From assembly GCA_946800325.1 (NCBI GenBank), contig OX326961.1, forward strand, positions 44,033,415 to 44,097,414: 64,000 nucleotides of DNA. The letters are read 5' to 3'. The DNA is from Luzula sylvatica (Eukaryota; Streptophyta; Magnoliopsida; Poales; Juncaceae). The notes under the pieces were generated by a model. That model ran no database searches, was not told the DNA's origin, and was given only the letters and a program-made list of their open reading frames with translations. Below, piece by piece: positions 50,232-63,524 of the stretch (the stretch's first letter is position 1; every line of letters starts with the position of its first letter). Made by a program: the position numbers and the translations under genes.

Positions 50232-51240
50232 TGTTGGGGAATATCCCCGGGCCCGGGCCCGCGCAGCGGATTGAAGGCCCGGTCCGATTCCCCGATTCCC
50301 GAGATCACGCCATGACTTCGAGGGTACGATGCAAATAGAAGGATAGATCCATACCAGTTCCAAATTGATGGAACACGAAGGGTTGATCGCTGCCTTCTAT
50401 TCCTCCGTCACGTTGGTGACAATCCGCGCGTCCCATACCACGCGTCTTTCACCGTTCGTTGACCGTCTTCTCACTCCTTGAGTCGATCACAATCCAAGAG
50501 CCACAATTGTCGCTCCTCTACTTGTATCCACCGTGAGTCGCAAGACGTCGGTCGCGGATGCACCTGCCTAGACGATGCACCGGCGAACTTGCTCGATCTA
50601 ATCGATTCTCTATTACTCGAGAAACTCCTTTCTCGATTTCTCTCTCTTCGCACCCTTTCACTCACTAAAGATCAAATCTGAATTTGCTCTTTTTCTTGTG
50701 TATATTGGGCAGAATAATCAATTGCTTAGAATGATTCAACTGATTTCCATAGTGAAGATGAGAGAGAAAATCCTATTTATACCTAAATAGGATAAGGATT
50801 AGCCAAAAGGCATGTATATCCAATATACACCCTTTCACACAGAAAACTGTATGAACCTGTTCAGTATTCTGTCCAGACGAAATTGATAAATTTCTCTGAC
50901 AGAAAATCAACCAACACGAAAGTTGTAGATAATCTTATTATCTACACAACCCAATTTGGCCCAGCCCAATTGGAGTTCGTATGCAAAAGTTATGACTGTT
51001 TTACTAACTGTATGTCATACTGTTGCACCCTTTCGGTATTTCACAGAAACGACACTTATACTTCGTTCATATGAAATATATTTCTATATGAAGGTTGTAG
51101 ATAATCTCATTATCTATCTAACCCAATTTGAACCATTCTAATTGGATTTTCCTACTGAAAGTTATGGCCACGAATGTACGACTACATTCGTTTATCCTTG
51201 TGTACACTTTTACGGTTGATCCGAAACTGTATTTCTTTCA
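50232..51240 (-). mobile_element. Solo LTR, family B, copy B2 (minus orientation)
   Basis: On the minus strand it begins TGAAAGAAATACAG and ends GATATTCCCCAACA; 1009 bp. Perfect 5-bp duplications (GGTTC on the plus strand, 50227-50231 and 51241-51245) flank it. TATAAATA lies on the minus strand at 50774-50781. Similarity to B1 runs end to end. B2 preserves the canonical CAACA end that B1 has lost. No internal region remains. Confidence 0.92.
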
Positions 51241-51245
51241 GGTTC

Positions 51246-54200
51246 CTTAAGAAAAAGTCGTAGAGATCTACAGGAGTGCCGAAATGCGCATCCGAGACAC
51301 TGATGGGGATAGAAGATGATGAAACTTAGTCATTCGTAACACATCGGTAATTGATATTTGTGACTCTATCAATGCTAATGACATAACTTCATATTATATG
51401 ATATAAGCAACATATATACGTCTCTTATTTAAATGTTACAAACAAGAAAAAATGTGTGTACAAATTTTAAAACTCGGCCTAACGTTACTTATATATAAAA
51501 AAGTATTTATATATATATAAGATTATAGAATCTAGCCCAATGTTATCTGATAATTTCCTTTCAGAAACTCAGCCCAACCATACTAATAATAAAAGTTAAA
51601 ACTCTAAACCTATCAACTCTTCTACGCGGCTACACCACAATAAATTAGTAAATTACCCTGCGAACTCTTTAAGTTTAAACTCACCGTCCCTAGCAACCAA
51701 TCTCCTCTTTATTATTGACTCACCGTCCCTAGAATCCAATGCTGCCATCTCCAACGTACCTCCTCTTTGTTATATGGAAAATTATACTCTTCTCCGTTAT
51801 TTCACCCCCAAAATCATGATGGATAAGTATGAGTGTATGACATTATTTTGTCATGCTTACCATTTCATATCTTTAATTTGTACCAAATTAATTAAACATT
51901 CAATTAACACTTAAATAAAATACAATTAAAAGTCCACTTAATTAATTTCTAATTAAACTAATCGATGGTTCAATAAATTAATTTTTAATCAAAATAATCA
52001 AATTAAATTACAAAATTAATTAGAAAATATTTTGGATACAAATGGGAAATCCTATTTAATCGTGATGTCATGATGTCAACATCACGATTAATAGGGGTGA
52101 TATATGGGTACATAGGGCTCTTATTATATTTCCTCGTAAGGAGTATTTTTCCTTTCATCAAAGCTCTCTCATATCTTCCCCCTTTTAACTTCAAGCTTTA
52201 TATTCCTCCCAAATCTCTCAAATCCTCATATCATATTAGTGAGCACTGATCACATTCTTGCTCCCCTCTTCTTGTTTTTTCTTTGGTTGCCTATTCTCGT
52301 AACAGGATAAAGGTATGTGTATTGATAATTTATTTCCTTTGTTAGTGACAAATATGTATTAATTTGAGAGAATTTGAAAAATAAAAGGTATATGTTTATT
52401 AATTTGTAAAAGCTCAAATTGATTTTATTTTGATATGAATATATTGTCGATTGCTGAACATGAACATTGTATTAAAGGAATTTTTGTAATTTTTTTTGGT
52501 CAACAATTTCATTTTACCTCTGTAAGAATCACAATACCATGTGTTGTTTTGGATATTGTTTCATCGTAAAATGGTGTGTTTTTTGTTGTTTAGTTTGGGT
52601 GATATATTTTCATTAAAATGTTTAGTACTTCACAGAATATTTTTTTTTTTTTTTTTTTTCTACGATATAATTTTATGTAGTCATTAGTAACTTTTCTGAA
52701 CAATCATTGTATCCATCGAGAACCTAATTTTGTTATTGACTGAATGGAATCATTCTATTCTTTCAAAACCTAACGAAGTACTCGTTCACATAATGTATTT
52801 TGATTATATGCGTATTTTTTGTAGACATATAGTTTATTTATCTCGTACGCTTGGAGTTCAATTTTGAAACAAGTTTGGTTGGCTTGTGGAGACATGGAAA
52901 AAATTACAGGTATTCAATTTGTTATTTAGAATTAGGGAGTTCTATCATAGGCTCATTTTGCAAAAGGACATTTTCTTAATCGTCGTCTCTGAAAGTTTTC
53001 TGAAACCTCGTGTTTTTGTCTACACTGAATATATCTTCAAAATTAGACCAAAAATGACGAAATTTTCAAGACTCGACTCTTCTATTTCAATGCTTACTGG
53101 TTGCCTCTCCTCCCCTCCCTTGAAACTGATACATTGATGTAGTATATTTGGAACAAATATTTTCATTAATGCATGTTTGGTTTTGAAAGGGTTATGTCCT
53201 AAGAAAACGCACAATTATATCGCGAAACCAATCGTAATTCATATTACAGCAAGGAAATAATATTTTCTAGGACTCGATTAACCTTTTTCCTGCAGCAAAA
53301 AAATCCTGGTTTGACAAATTATGTATTAATTTCGTCGCTATTAATTCCTGTGATGTTCCATATAAATTTCATGCCTATTAATTCCCACAAATTATGATTA
53401 CTAACATATAAGATAGCACTTTGTCTGTTAAAATACTATTAGCTTCTATTTAGAAAAGTTATTTTTTCATTAATTGAACACATATTTTTCACGGCTCATC
53501 TTACGAATTTGTTCATTTTCAGACCATCAGAACTCAAAAAATATTATTCGCTTTGTATGGACTTTTTATGGCAGTATTAATTAAATACTCATATTCCTTA
53601 GGTGAAATAACAATATATTTTTATCGAAAATAAATACTATCACTTGCAACTACAATTCAACTATCGAAATGACTTTCCCCGGCTCGATACTGATAAGTAA
53701 GTATTTACTCCTTGATACAATTAATGAGTTCTCCATTCAGTAATTTTTTAGCACTCGATAATTAACTTTCAAAAATAATAATTTAACCGAAGTCAACAGT
53801 ACATCTAAATCGAGAAAACGAGAAAAAACTAAAACAGATTTAAAGCCATAAATGAGTTCCTCCTAGAACTAATAAAACGAAAAAAACTAAAACTTTCTGT
53901 CTTCTCACACAGTTACAACCACCATTTTTTTTTTTTTTTGCAAATAAAGCCCTTAGGCATATATTAAAACCATAGTCACTTTACATTTTAAAATTCGTAG
54001 AAAAAAATATGACTAAAACATCAACGGCTATACTAGATAACGTAAATACATTTCTCTAAGCCTATCACTCGAATATTTGTCTCCACTATATGACGAGCAA
54101 GCTGCCCGCCTTCTTGTTTCCTTCGCGAGACACATATTACATAAACTCGAATACAAAAAAGATTCCTCGATATACATTTTTTCACAATTTTCTTCATAAA

Positions 54201-54441
54201 TATGGCATCGATAAACAATGCTTAAACTTCGGTTTCTTGAAGACTCCAACGAGACACCAATTGTGAGTCGAGAAAAAATTTCTTGATCAAGTTTTGCATA
54301 GGAAATGAGAATGGATCGGTTAAAACGAAGGAAACCGTGAGAGCGAGTCTTACAAGATGAATGCGGTTTTAATGCGAGATGGAATAGCCGAGATAGCCGG
54401 TATCCGTACCGGACATCGAACAATTCATAGTATGGTTAGCA
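51246..54441. other. Intergenic sequence upstream of the RPA1-like gene
   Basis: No coding region recognised. Around 52140-52315 a pyrimidine-rich stretch ends at a possible splice donor (gataaag/gtatgtg), which could be an old non-coding exon. A poly(T) run lies at 52639-52660. The plus frame at 52886-53137 is unrecognised. Confidence 0.35.
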
Positions 54442-55971
54442 ATGGAAGAAAAATGGATTATGCTAAGCAAGCTTGACAATATCCACAAAAATCAAATAAT
54501 GACGGTCGGCATATTCAAAGTATGGTTAGCAAACAATCCCACCACAAAAATTCAGTACGGAATAGAATGCATTTTCATAGATTCAGAGGTACTCGCCGAA
54601 TGAACTCACTCTAATCAACAACAATTACACAAAAAAACACATGAGAACTATACATGTACAATTCATCTGACAAATATGAAAATCTTATTCTTATTCATGC
54701 AGGGATACACAATTGAAGCTATCGTTCCGAACAAATTCGTTCAATCAGTACAACCAAGACTAAAAGAGGGAATAGTCACAGAGATAAGAGATTTCGAAGG
54801 CAATGAAAAAAGAGCCAAGTACCGAACAGTCGATGATGCGTACTATCTCAAAACGAACGACGTGACTCTGGTTAACCCAAGACCAGAAATCGCGAACGTG
54901 CCAATCTGCTATTTTAAATTCGTTCCATTCGAAGAGATAACATCAGAAGTCATCAACGGACGCCAAATAATAGGTAACACAAAAACAAACACACTCATTT
55001 CATATGAAGTCAAATTTGAATAACATGTTTTCTTTGTCAATCGTAGATGTCATAGGGCAGATAACACGAATCAAAACTATTCGAGAAGTACAAACCAAGA
55101 GCGGAACAACTCGAGTACGCAATTTTGAAATCTGCGATGAAAGGTACAAAATCAAAACAATCACAACGAATAATCATAAACATCACTAACAAAAATGTCT
55201 TTTTGAACAAAACCAAGACACAGGACAAAACCAATGAAAGTATCCGTATGGGAAGACAATGAAATAGGATGCGACATCAACGCGATCATTGAAAAGTCAA
55301 AAAATGAACCAATCATAGTGGCCATCAGTTCAATTTTGCTCAAAATATTCAATGGTACATCTAAATATCATTCTCATAAAAAACACAAATATCCATGTCA
55401 TATACTCAAAGAATTTACTCACTCATATCACACAATTGAACTCATCATCGACACATATGAACATGATTCAATCTCAACAGCTACTCAAGCACATATTCTA
55501 CTTTGATAAGTATGTACCATATTACCTCATCATAAAAAAAAGGTAATCCTAACCCCTTTCCAAACAAAATATGCGTAGAACACTACATTATACTACACCA
55601 TAATAAACAAGTACTCACTAATACCAATACCAACAGAAGTCCAATGTTAAGATGAAATAGGACAGAAGCGGATGACGTAACCATCAAAACACTCCTTGAG
55701 CAATGCAAAATTAGCAACCAAGCAATAACTCTCAACCTTGAATCAAGTTCAACAATTTCCTTTTCGAACAACCTGACACACAAAAAAATAACTTTTCCGT
55801 ACATAAACACAGGAAAAAGATTACAAGTGCACAGCAAAAATAGCGGGCTTCATTAGAGTCGTGAGATGGTACAATGAGACCAGTCGGGAACACAAAAAGA
55901 GAGTCGTCACGGGAAACAATGAAAATTGGTGCGAAACATGCGGGAAAACTATACCAAGTATCATACCCTAG
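54442..55971 (+). pseudogene. Decaying RPA1-like (replication protein A large-subunit family) gene
   Basis: Exons with consistent phase: 54442-54588, 54703-54973, 55047-55143, 55224-55354. Together they read through an N-terminal OB fold (GIECIFIDSE, then GYTIEAIVPNKF), the phrase PICYFKFVPFEEI, and DVIGQITRIKTI...VRNFEICDE, VSVWEDNEIGCDI, PIIVAISSILLKIFNG. This is the RPA70-like layout common in plants. The next exon (about 55484) meets a stop within eight codons. DDVTIKTLLEQC (55671 on) and a last exon (55813-55971) with YKCTAKIAGFI and NWCETCGK resume the C-terminal zinc-ribbon OB fold. There the first Cys pair is replaced (WYNETSREH), and the protein stops at PSIIP. RPA1 paralogues bind single-stranded DNA and are also carried by plant Helitrons. 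Gene remnant versus transposon cargo is unsettled. Confidence 0.75.
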
Positions 55972-57036
55972 TAATGCACATACACATCCTGAAGGTGTAA
56001 TGTCCTATGCTTATGTAATAGTTATGAGGGATTGTGTAATGTAATGTTATTCATTCAGTAGAAATTTCTTATCTTTAGAATTGTTAATTGTATTTGATTT
56101 TGATTTTAAGTTTTTAAATAAAATCTTGAATGACAATCTCGCTCATATCATTCAAGTGTGTGACTTTGATAGTGAAATTATGAGTTAAAGTAGATGTCAT
56201 TCTAAATAAAATCACTAGTAGTATATATATGATTTTTGTGGAGTCGATCATACTTGTCTAGGAAATTGTGTACTCACACCAATATGTTTGCAAACTGATG
56301 GTCACGTTTTACTGATCATGGATACCGGTTATCAAGTTTGGAACATGTGTATGTAATAGAGATTACATATTGGACTGACCACAACATGGGAATGTGCATG
56401 GTTATTGTCATTAGCGATTATCATAGATATTCTGGTAAATCCTACGAATTGAGGTTGTCATGGATTCCTGTGTGTGGAGCTTGATGCATTGATACATTTC
56501 ATGACGTCGTTACTGATGGTTGATTGAGTGTTGAAAGACTTTTAAGTAAACCACGACGAGGGATGTGAGCAGCCAAGATGAGATTTGTCCCCACTCGGAG
56601 GGAGATACCTTTTGGTCACCCGTTGAATGGAGACTGAGGAAAATGGCTATACTCGGGATGATATTATCATTTGTTGGTAATAATCAATCTGTCTTTTCTC
56701 AGAGCATGTATCGAAGAACAAGAAAATTGAGCCAGATAACTATCTTGCTTGGAATGGTCACATATCATTCGATGTGATTTGAGTAATCATATTGTCTTAC
56801 TAGAGACCGCTTATCATTTACGAACTAAGAGTGTAGTCCGTTGCCAAATCAATCGAACCTACTAGGTCACCAATGTGTCAATCTCGTTGGGCGAATCAAA
56901 GTTCTCTAAATATGTATATGAGATATACAAGGATAAAAAAAATAGACATATGGCAAGTCAAGATATATATAAATATATATTATTATCATTATATTATTTG
57001 TATGCCGAAAATTATTTGGATTTGTAAATAATATGT
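55972..57036. other. Intergenic sequence, possibly decayed retroelement
   Basis: No open frame is convincing. The moderately GC-balanced stretch at 56230-56900 stands out from the AT-rich surroundings and reads like non-coding retroelement sequence, but I cannot place ends or family. Confidence 0.3.
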
Positions 57037-57044
57037 ATAAGATA

Positions 57045-57555
57045 CTATGTTGCACGGATACGGATACGGCGATGTGACAATTTTCAAAAAACCACGGATA
57101 CGAATACAACTATATAATTATTATTTTAATATATTTATATTGTATATAATAAATAAATAAATAATAAATTAAATAATATTTTGAATTTAAATATCATGAC
57201 AATAAATAAAATCAACATAACAATACAAGTATCATAAAAGTATTCTAAATTTATTCTAGAAGTATCATAGAAATAATTTAGAAGTATCATACAATTATCC
57301 TATATAATTTATTTAAAAATATTGTGGACCAAAATATATAATTGTCCGAAATATCCTAAATTGAGTATCTTAGCCGTATCCTGAACGTATCTCAGCCGTA
57401 TCCTGCCGTATCATGTCGTATCTCCGCCGTATCCAGAAAAAAAAAATATTAAAATAATTGGATACGTCACGTGGCATATCTGATACGTATCCGAACAGTA
57501 TCGTATCCGTATCTTCAGGATACTTCTGCGTTTTTGAAGTATCCGCGTAACATAG
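57045..57555. mobile_element. hAT-like MITE with CTATGTTGCACGGATAC ends
   Basis: The left end CTATGTTGCACGGATACGG and right end (reverse complement CTATGTTACGCGGATAC) are inverted. A perfect 8-bp duplication ATAAGATA flanks the element (57037-57044, 57556-57563). 'gtatcttagccgtatcctg'-like phrases repeat in the right half. Non-coding; a decayed relative is at 20409-20506. Confidence 0.85.
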
Positions 57556-57563
57556 ATAAGATA

Positions 57564-58028
57564 TAATTATTTACATGGGCCAAAAAATTATTTGGGTTCG
57601 TAAAAGGATCGTTTTTCTAAGAAATCGACAATGAAATGGTTAACACGTGCACATCACGTGTTCAATCTAGTTTTGTTAAAAAGCAAGTACATTCATCGAA
57701 CAAAAACACAATTACAAGTTTAGACGTGTAAACACGCAAACACTCACACACCAAGCACAAAAATGCAAGAAATATAGAAAATATTTATGCTGAATTATTA
57801 TATTAATATTTACAATAGATTTGCATGTCTCCATATGAGACCATCTCACTGCAACAATGAAAGTATTTTTGTGAAATTAATTTGAATAGAATTTTGCAAA
57901 TTATACCAATTTATGAACAATTAAACCAAGTTCAATGTTCCTTAGTTTGGTTTTGGTACTCAAATTAATTAACTTCGAGATCACACAATGCCTTATATCA
58001 TAAGGAAGAAATTACAACGAAGTAAAGT
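57564..58028. other. Region downstream of the ARF gene
   Basis: AT-rich sequence with no gene, including the presumed 3' UTR of the leftward ARF gene. Confidence 0.45.
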
Positions 58029-59327
<1,299 letters not shown>

Positions 59328-59330
<3 letters not shown>

Positions 59331-60354
59331 AACTCGAAAGAACTCGAAAGAATTAAATGTTAGGAAAATTTCACTTCGTCCCTGTTCTGATTGAAAGGAT
59401 GTCACCTCCATCCAGTTGGCATTATTAACAACTTCTAATGTTTTTTTGATAATTACAACTTCTAATGTTAATTAATTAATGTGGCATGTATTAACTAACA
59501 TGTTAATTAGAATATATAGGGTGTTGTGTTGAAATCTGGGGGCAAGGTAAATGGCCTCTAAAGTCTAAATGTCAATATATACAATAGAAATGTTACGATA
59601 GACAAGTGATGAATTTGGGCTTCCATGTTTGGTCTCAATATCAGATGACTGGTACCAATATGTACTGTACCAGCTCCAGTTGCCAGGGCCGGCCCCGATT
59701 CTTCAAAATTTCAAGTACAATTAAAAAAAAATGAGTAAATAAAAAAAATTCGGTGGTCCTCCATTCATTGGTGTCAATGACTTTATATAGTATTAAGTAT
59801 TGAAATACAAAATACAAAATACAATATACAAACTTTTAATAGTACGTCTCATCACAAAATCAGAAACGTTACTAAATCCTATTTCATATGTACTTAAATT
59901 CTAATATATAACCTCTAAACCCTATATGCTAGAAAAGTTTCGACATAAATAAAAGAACAAAAGAGAGATCCTATTTCAGTTCTGAAAGAGCCAACTCTTT
60001 GGCAAAGCCATTCAATAGAGAACATATGGAGTCATGGACTGACCCAAGACCAAGAGGAAAATATTTTCAGCTTATTCAATGTTGTTACGACTAATGAGTC
60101 GTGGTTAAAGGCCATTGGATAGATTTTACCCTTTTGATGGAGAAAGTGTTGAAAATTCGACTCACCGAAGGGGACGCGTGAGAGACGAGATGAGGTTAGC
60201 TAATGTTGAAGGCTGCGATGCTTTCCATCGGTGGAGATACGAGTTGAGGTTGAGAAAATTGGGTCCGAGAACATGAGCGAAGAGGAAGAGGGAAGAAGGG
60301 TTGGAAGGAGAGAGAGAAGGGTCAACGGATCAAATGTTTTTTTTTTTATTCAAA
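59328..60354. other. Region upstream of the ARF gene
   Basis: The presumed ARF promoter followed by intergenic sequence. 'ccagggccggccccg' near 59682-59697 looks like one end of a hAT-type element, but its partner is not evident. No gene. Confidence 0.35.
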
Positions 60355-60362
60355 CCCGTAGA

Positions 60363-61039
60363 TAGGGGTGTAAACGGTTCGGATAGTGGTCGTACGAAAT
60401 TCGTATCTATATTTGTTTGGATACGAATATTCAGATACGGAACAATTCGGATCCGGATACGGTTCGAATATTAAATGGATACAGATACGGTGCGGATATT
60501 GTCGGATACGAATACATATACGAATTTTTTTCGAATAATTAAAACAGATATTTTATACGTAACATAACTATTTATTTTACTTTCGACACACAAATAAAAT
60601 TAAAATAATATTAAAATAATAGTTAAAGAGTACATCATAATTTTTCAAAAATTGTTTAAAAAACCTTTGATTTTGAGAAAAAATATATATTCGTGAAACT
60701 TGGAAATAAATAAAAGGAGAGGAAAAGTCTTTGAGAAGAGGAAAATAATTTAGGAATTAAAATATTTTGAAAATAAATTTCAATGTTTTTTTTTAAATGA
60801 AATTGGTTCATGGATCTTGAGTAATGTGAATATTAATTTTTATTAGGTCTATGAAATCATAATTATTTAAATGTATATTAAAATATGAAAAACGAATACT
60901 TGTTTTTAATTGTTATTCGGATCCGGATAGTACTCGGACTCGGATCCGGAAAAATGGATTCGGATAAATTTATTTGGATCCTGATATTTAGTCAGATACG
61001 GTTGAGTCGGTTGGGATATCCGCGCCGTTTACATCCTAC
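60363..61039. mobile_element. hAT-type MITE, copy 3
   Basis: The left end TAGGGGTGTAAACGG and right end CCGTTTACATCCTA are inverted. The flanks CCCGTAGA (60355-60362) and CCCGTAGG (61040-61047) match at seven of eight positions. It inserted into a short tandem repeat whose unit contains 'caaacccgtagatgaatgg', another copy of which remains at about 61078. The subterminal regions consist of 'ggatacgg' phrases and the centre is AT-rich. Confidence 0.75.
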
Positions 61040-61047
61040 CCCGTAGG

Positions 61048-62273
61048 TGAATGGATCAACATTGTTTTTTTTTTTGTTCAAACCCGTAGATGAATGGATC
61101 AACATGTTGGTAGACAACATTGAGGTTGTTATTTTTTTTTTATAATAAATGAAGAAGACTAATATGTCCTTCATCCAAAATTAAATTCACAATCTCTCAC
61201 GACAATATGATTTTTATGTTCCACTCTCAATCAATCGAGTCATGACCTATTGACAAAGTTGTCATTTTTTAAATTATTTGAATGAACATGATCCCTTTGA
61301 AGTTTTGAAGTTGGAAATGTGGGAATCCACCTCAATATCACTACAAAAATCGAACAAGGTAAGATGGAGGTTTTTTGGATGGCCGTTAATTGAACACATG
61401 GAAGGAACGAAACAGACGTATCTTTCAATCCAAGGTTCGTCCTCCCAAAATAAATGCGCAAGAATTCATTAAGGAAGTCATCACAAGGCTCAAGTTTAAG
61501 AATTAGCTTAGATAATTAATAGATCTATGTTGTAGATGGTCAGATGAGGTCCTAAAATCTCATCTCCTAAAATTATATTTAAAAAAAATTACTGACTTAT
61601 TAAAAAAATTATATTTAAAATTGAGACAGAAAATATTTTATTGAAGAAAAATAATGTCATTTATAAATGAGTAAATATAAGGTTTGAAAAAAAAAATTAC
61701 CACAAGATTTAACCATTACATTTTCAATATTTGAAGGAACGCACACTTAACTAATATTTGTATGTGATTGAATTTTATGGCCATATCATTACTCCATATT
61801 TTATAGTCCATAACAAATAAATAAATAAACAATATTCACTTTGTTCAGTTCTTTATTATTCATTAATAACATACATTTAACTCATTTAACATAAAAAAAA
61901 AATGTCCGTAAGAGGACTTAAACCTGATATTACCCGGTTAATATCAGGCAACACCCAATGCTTGGAGTAAGTTTTCTCTCATGTTTTTAAATCATTTACA
62001 AAAACTATCCCAAGAAAAAATATTAATATCACTATATATGTTCTATTAATATCTGAATTTCTCAATCCGGGTAATTGTTCCGTATTCGAATCTTGTACCT
62101 CCGTTATCCTATCCGATATGCGAAGCGGATCCACAAATGATATGGATATATATGTGATACCACCAATCCGAACCGTTACCCACCTAAATATCAGATCCTG
62201 AACGAGCAATCTCAATTCTCAACTCAACTCAAGACTAACGAAGCAGTGACTCTCTCTCGGCCGGGCCACACAA
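61048..62273. other. Region upstream of the presenilin gene, possible SINE
   Basis: About 61895-61985, read on the minus strand, has 'aagcattgggtgttgcctg' and 'ggtttaagtcc', spaced like the A and B boxes of a tRNA-derived SINE, followed by a T-run. Only about 290 bp separates it from the presenilin start. No convincing TATA box was identified. Confidence 0.35.
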
Positions 62274-63524
62274 ATGGATGACCCCGACGCCGTCTCCGAT
62301 CTCGGCCCGTCCGACGCCGCCGTCTCCGCCACCTCCTACCAAAGTAGCCTTCTCGACACCCTTGGAGAGGACATTATTCGTATCATCTCTCCCGTCTCTC
62401 TCTGTATGTTCCTGGTTGTTCTCCTAGTGACCTCTCTCTCTTCATCTGGCGATTCTCTCCTTTCCATTTCCTCCAGTCTATTCTCCAGCTCAGATACAAG
62501 CTTATCCAACTCGAACCTATCCGATTCCAATTCCACTTGGGACGAAATCAAATCCGCTTTAATCACTTCATTTTCGTTTGTAGTCGTAGTTACCCTAATG
62601 ACATTTCTTCTCGTCCTTTTGTTCTACTTCAGATGTACCAAATTTTTGGAAGTTTACATGGCTATATCTTCTTTTTATGTGCTATCCTTTTTAGGTGGAT
62701 TTATCTCTCTACTGTTGCTTTCCCATTTCAAAATCCCTATTGATCCCTTGACCTTCTCTGTTCTTCTAATTAACTTCTCGATTGTTGGTGTATTGGCTGT
62801 ATTCATGTCAAAATTCCCAATTTTTGCGAATCAAGGATTCTTGGTCACGATTGGGGTATTAACTGCTTATTGGTTCACATTCTTACCTGAATGGACCACG
62901 TGGATTTTGTTGGTTGCCATGTCATTGTATGATCTGGCAGCTGTGTTGCTTCCAGTCGGGCCATTAAGGCTACTAGTCGAACTTTCAATGTCTAGAGATG
63001 AAGAAATTCCGGCTTTGGTGTATGAAGCCCGACCCGTTAACCCAGAACCCGGTGCACAAATAAGAACTTGGAGAAGAAGAACCAATGGTGCACCTAACCC
63101 ATTTGATAATTCCACCAGTTCTACCGAGACGAGGTTAGTGGTTTCTGATGAAATAACAGCTCCTCTCATCGAGACATTTCCTCGAACAGTTGATAGGCGA
63201 GTGGAAGAAGAGGAGGAGGAGGAATCGGAAGGGGAGGGAATTGGGCTGGGCTCATCAGGGGCAATCAAACTCGGATTGGGTGATTTCATATTTTACAGTG
63301 TGTTGGTGGGTCGTGCCGCAATGTATGATTACATGACCGTTTATGCGTGTTATCTTGCAATTATGGCCGGATTAGGGGTGACACTCATGCTATTGGCGGT
63401 TTATCATAAGGCTTTGCCGGCTCTTCCTTTTTCGATAATGCTCGGTGTCCTTTTTTATTTGTTGACTAGGGTTTTGCTCGAGGAATTTGTGGTTCAGTGC
63501 TCTTCTAATTTGTTCATGTTTTAG
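62274..63524 (+). CDS. Presenilin, intramembrane aspartyl protease
   Basis: An intronless frame of 416 aa, within the usual size of plant presenilins. Nine hydrophobic segments fit the family topology. The catalytic aspartates lie in LYD (Asp220) and LGLGD (Asp337), and the PAL motif is at residues 382-384 (ALPALPFSIM). A long hydrophilic loop between the two catalytic segments contains RRRTNGAPNPFDN and a polyglutamate run. In animals presenilin is the catalytic subunit of gamma-secretase, with nicastrin, APH-1 and PEN-2. Plant genomes encode all four, and plant presenilin localises to endomembranes with poorly defined substrates. All catalytic residues are present, so the enzyme appears intact. 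Confidence 0.97.
   Translation: MDDPDAVSDLGPSDAAVSATSYQSSLLDTLGEDIIRIISPVSLCMFLVVLLVTSLSSSGDSLLSISSSLFSSSDTSLSNSNLSDSNSTWDEIKSALITSFSFVVVVTLMTFLLVLLFYFRCTKFLEVYMAISSFYVLSFLGGFISLLLLSHFKIPIDPLTFSVLLINFSIVGVLAVFMSKFPIFANQGFLVTIGVLTAYWFTFLPEWTTWILLVAMSLYDLAAVLLPVGPLRLLVELSMSRDEEIPALVYEARPVNPEPGAQIRTWRRRTNGAPNPFDNSTSSTETRLVVSDEITAPLIETFPRTVDRRVEEEEEEESEGEGIGLGSSGAIKLGLGDFIFYSVLVGRAAMYDYMTVYACYLAIMAGLGVTLMLLAVYHKALPALPFSIMLGVLFYLLTRVLLEEFVVQCSSNLFMF

Noticed and set aside
62336..63289. Antisense frames of 76 and 140 codons
   Set aside because: They lie opposite the presenilin coding sequence and are explained by its codon composition.
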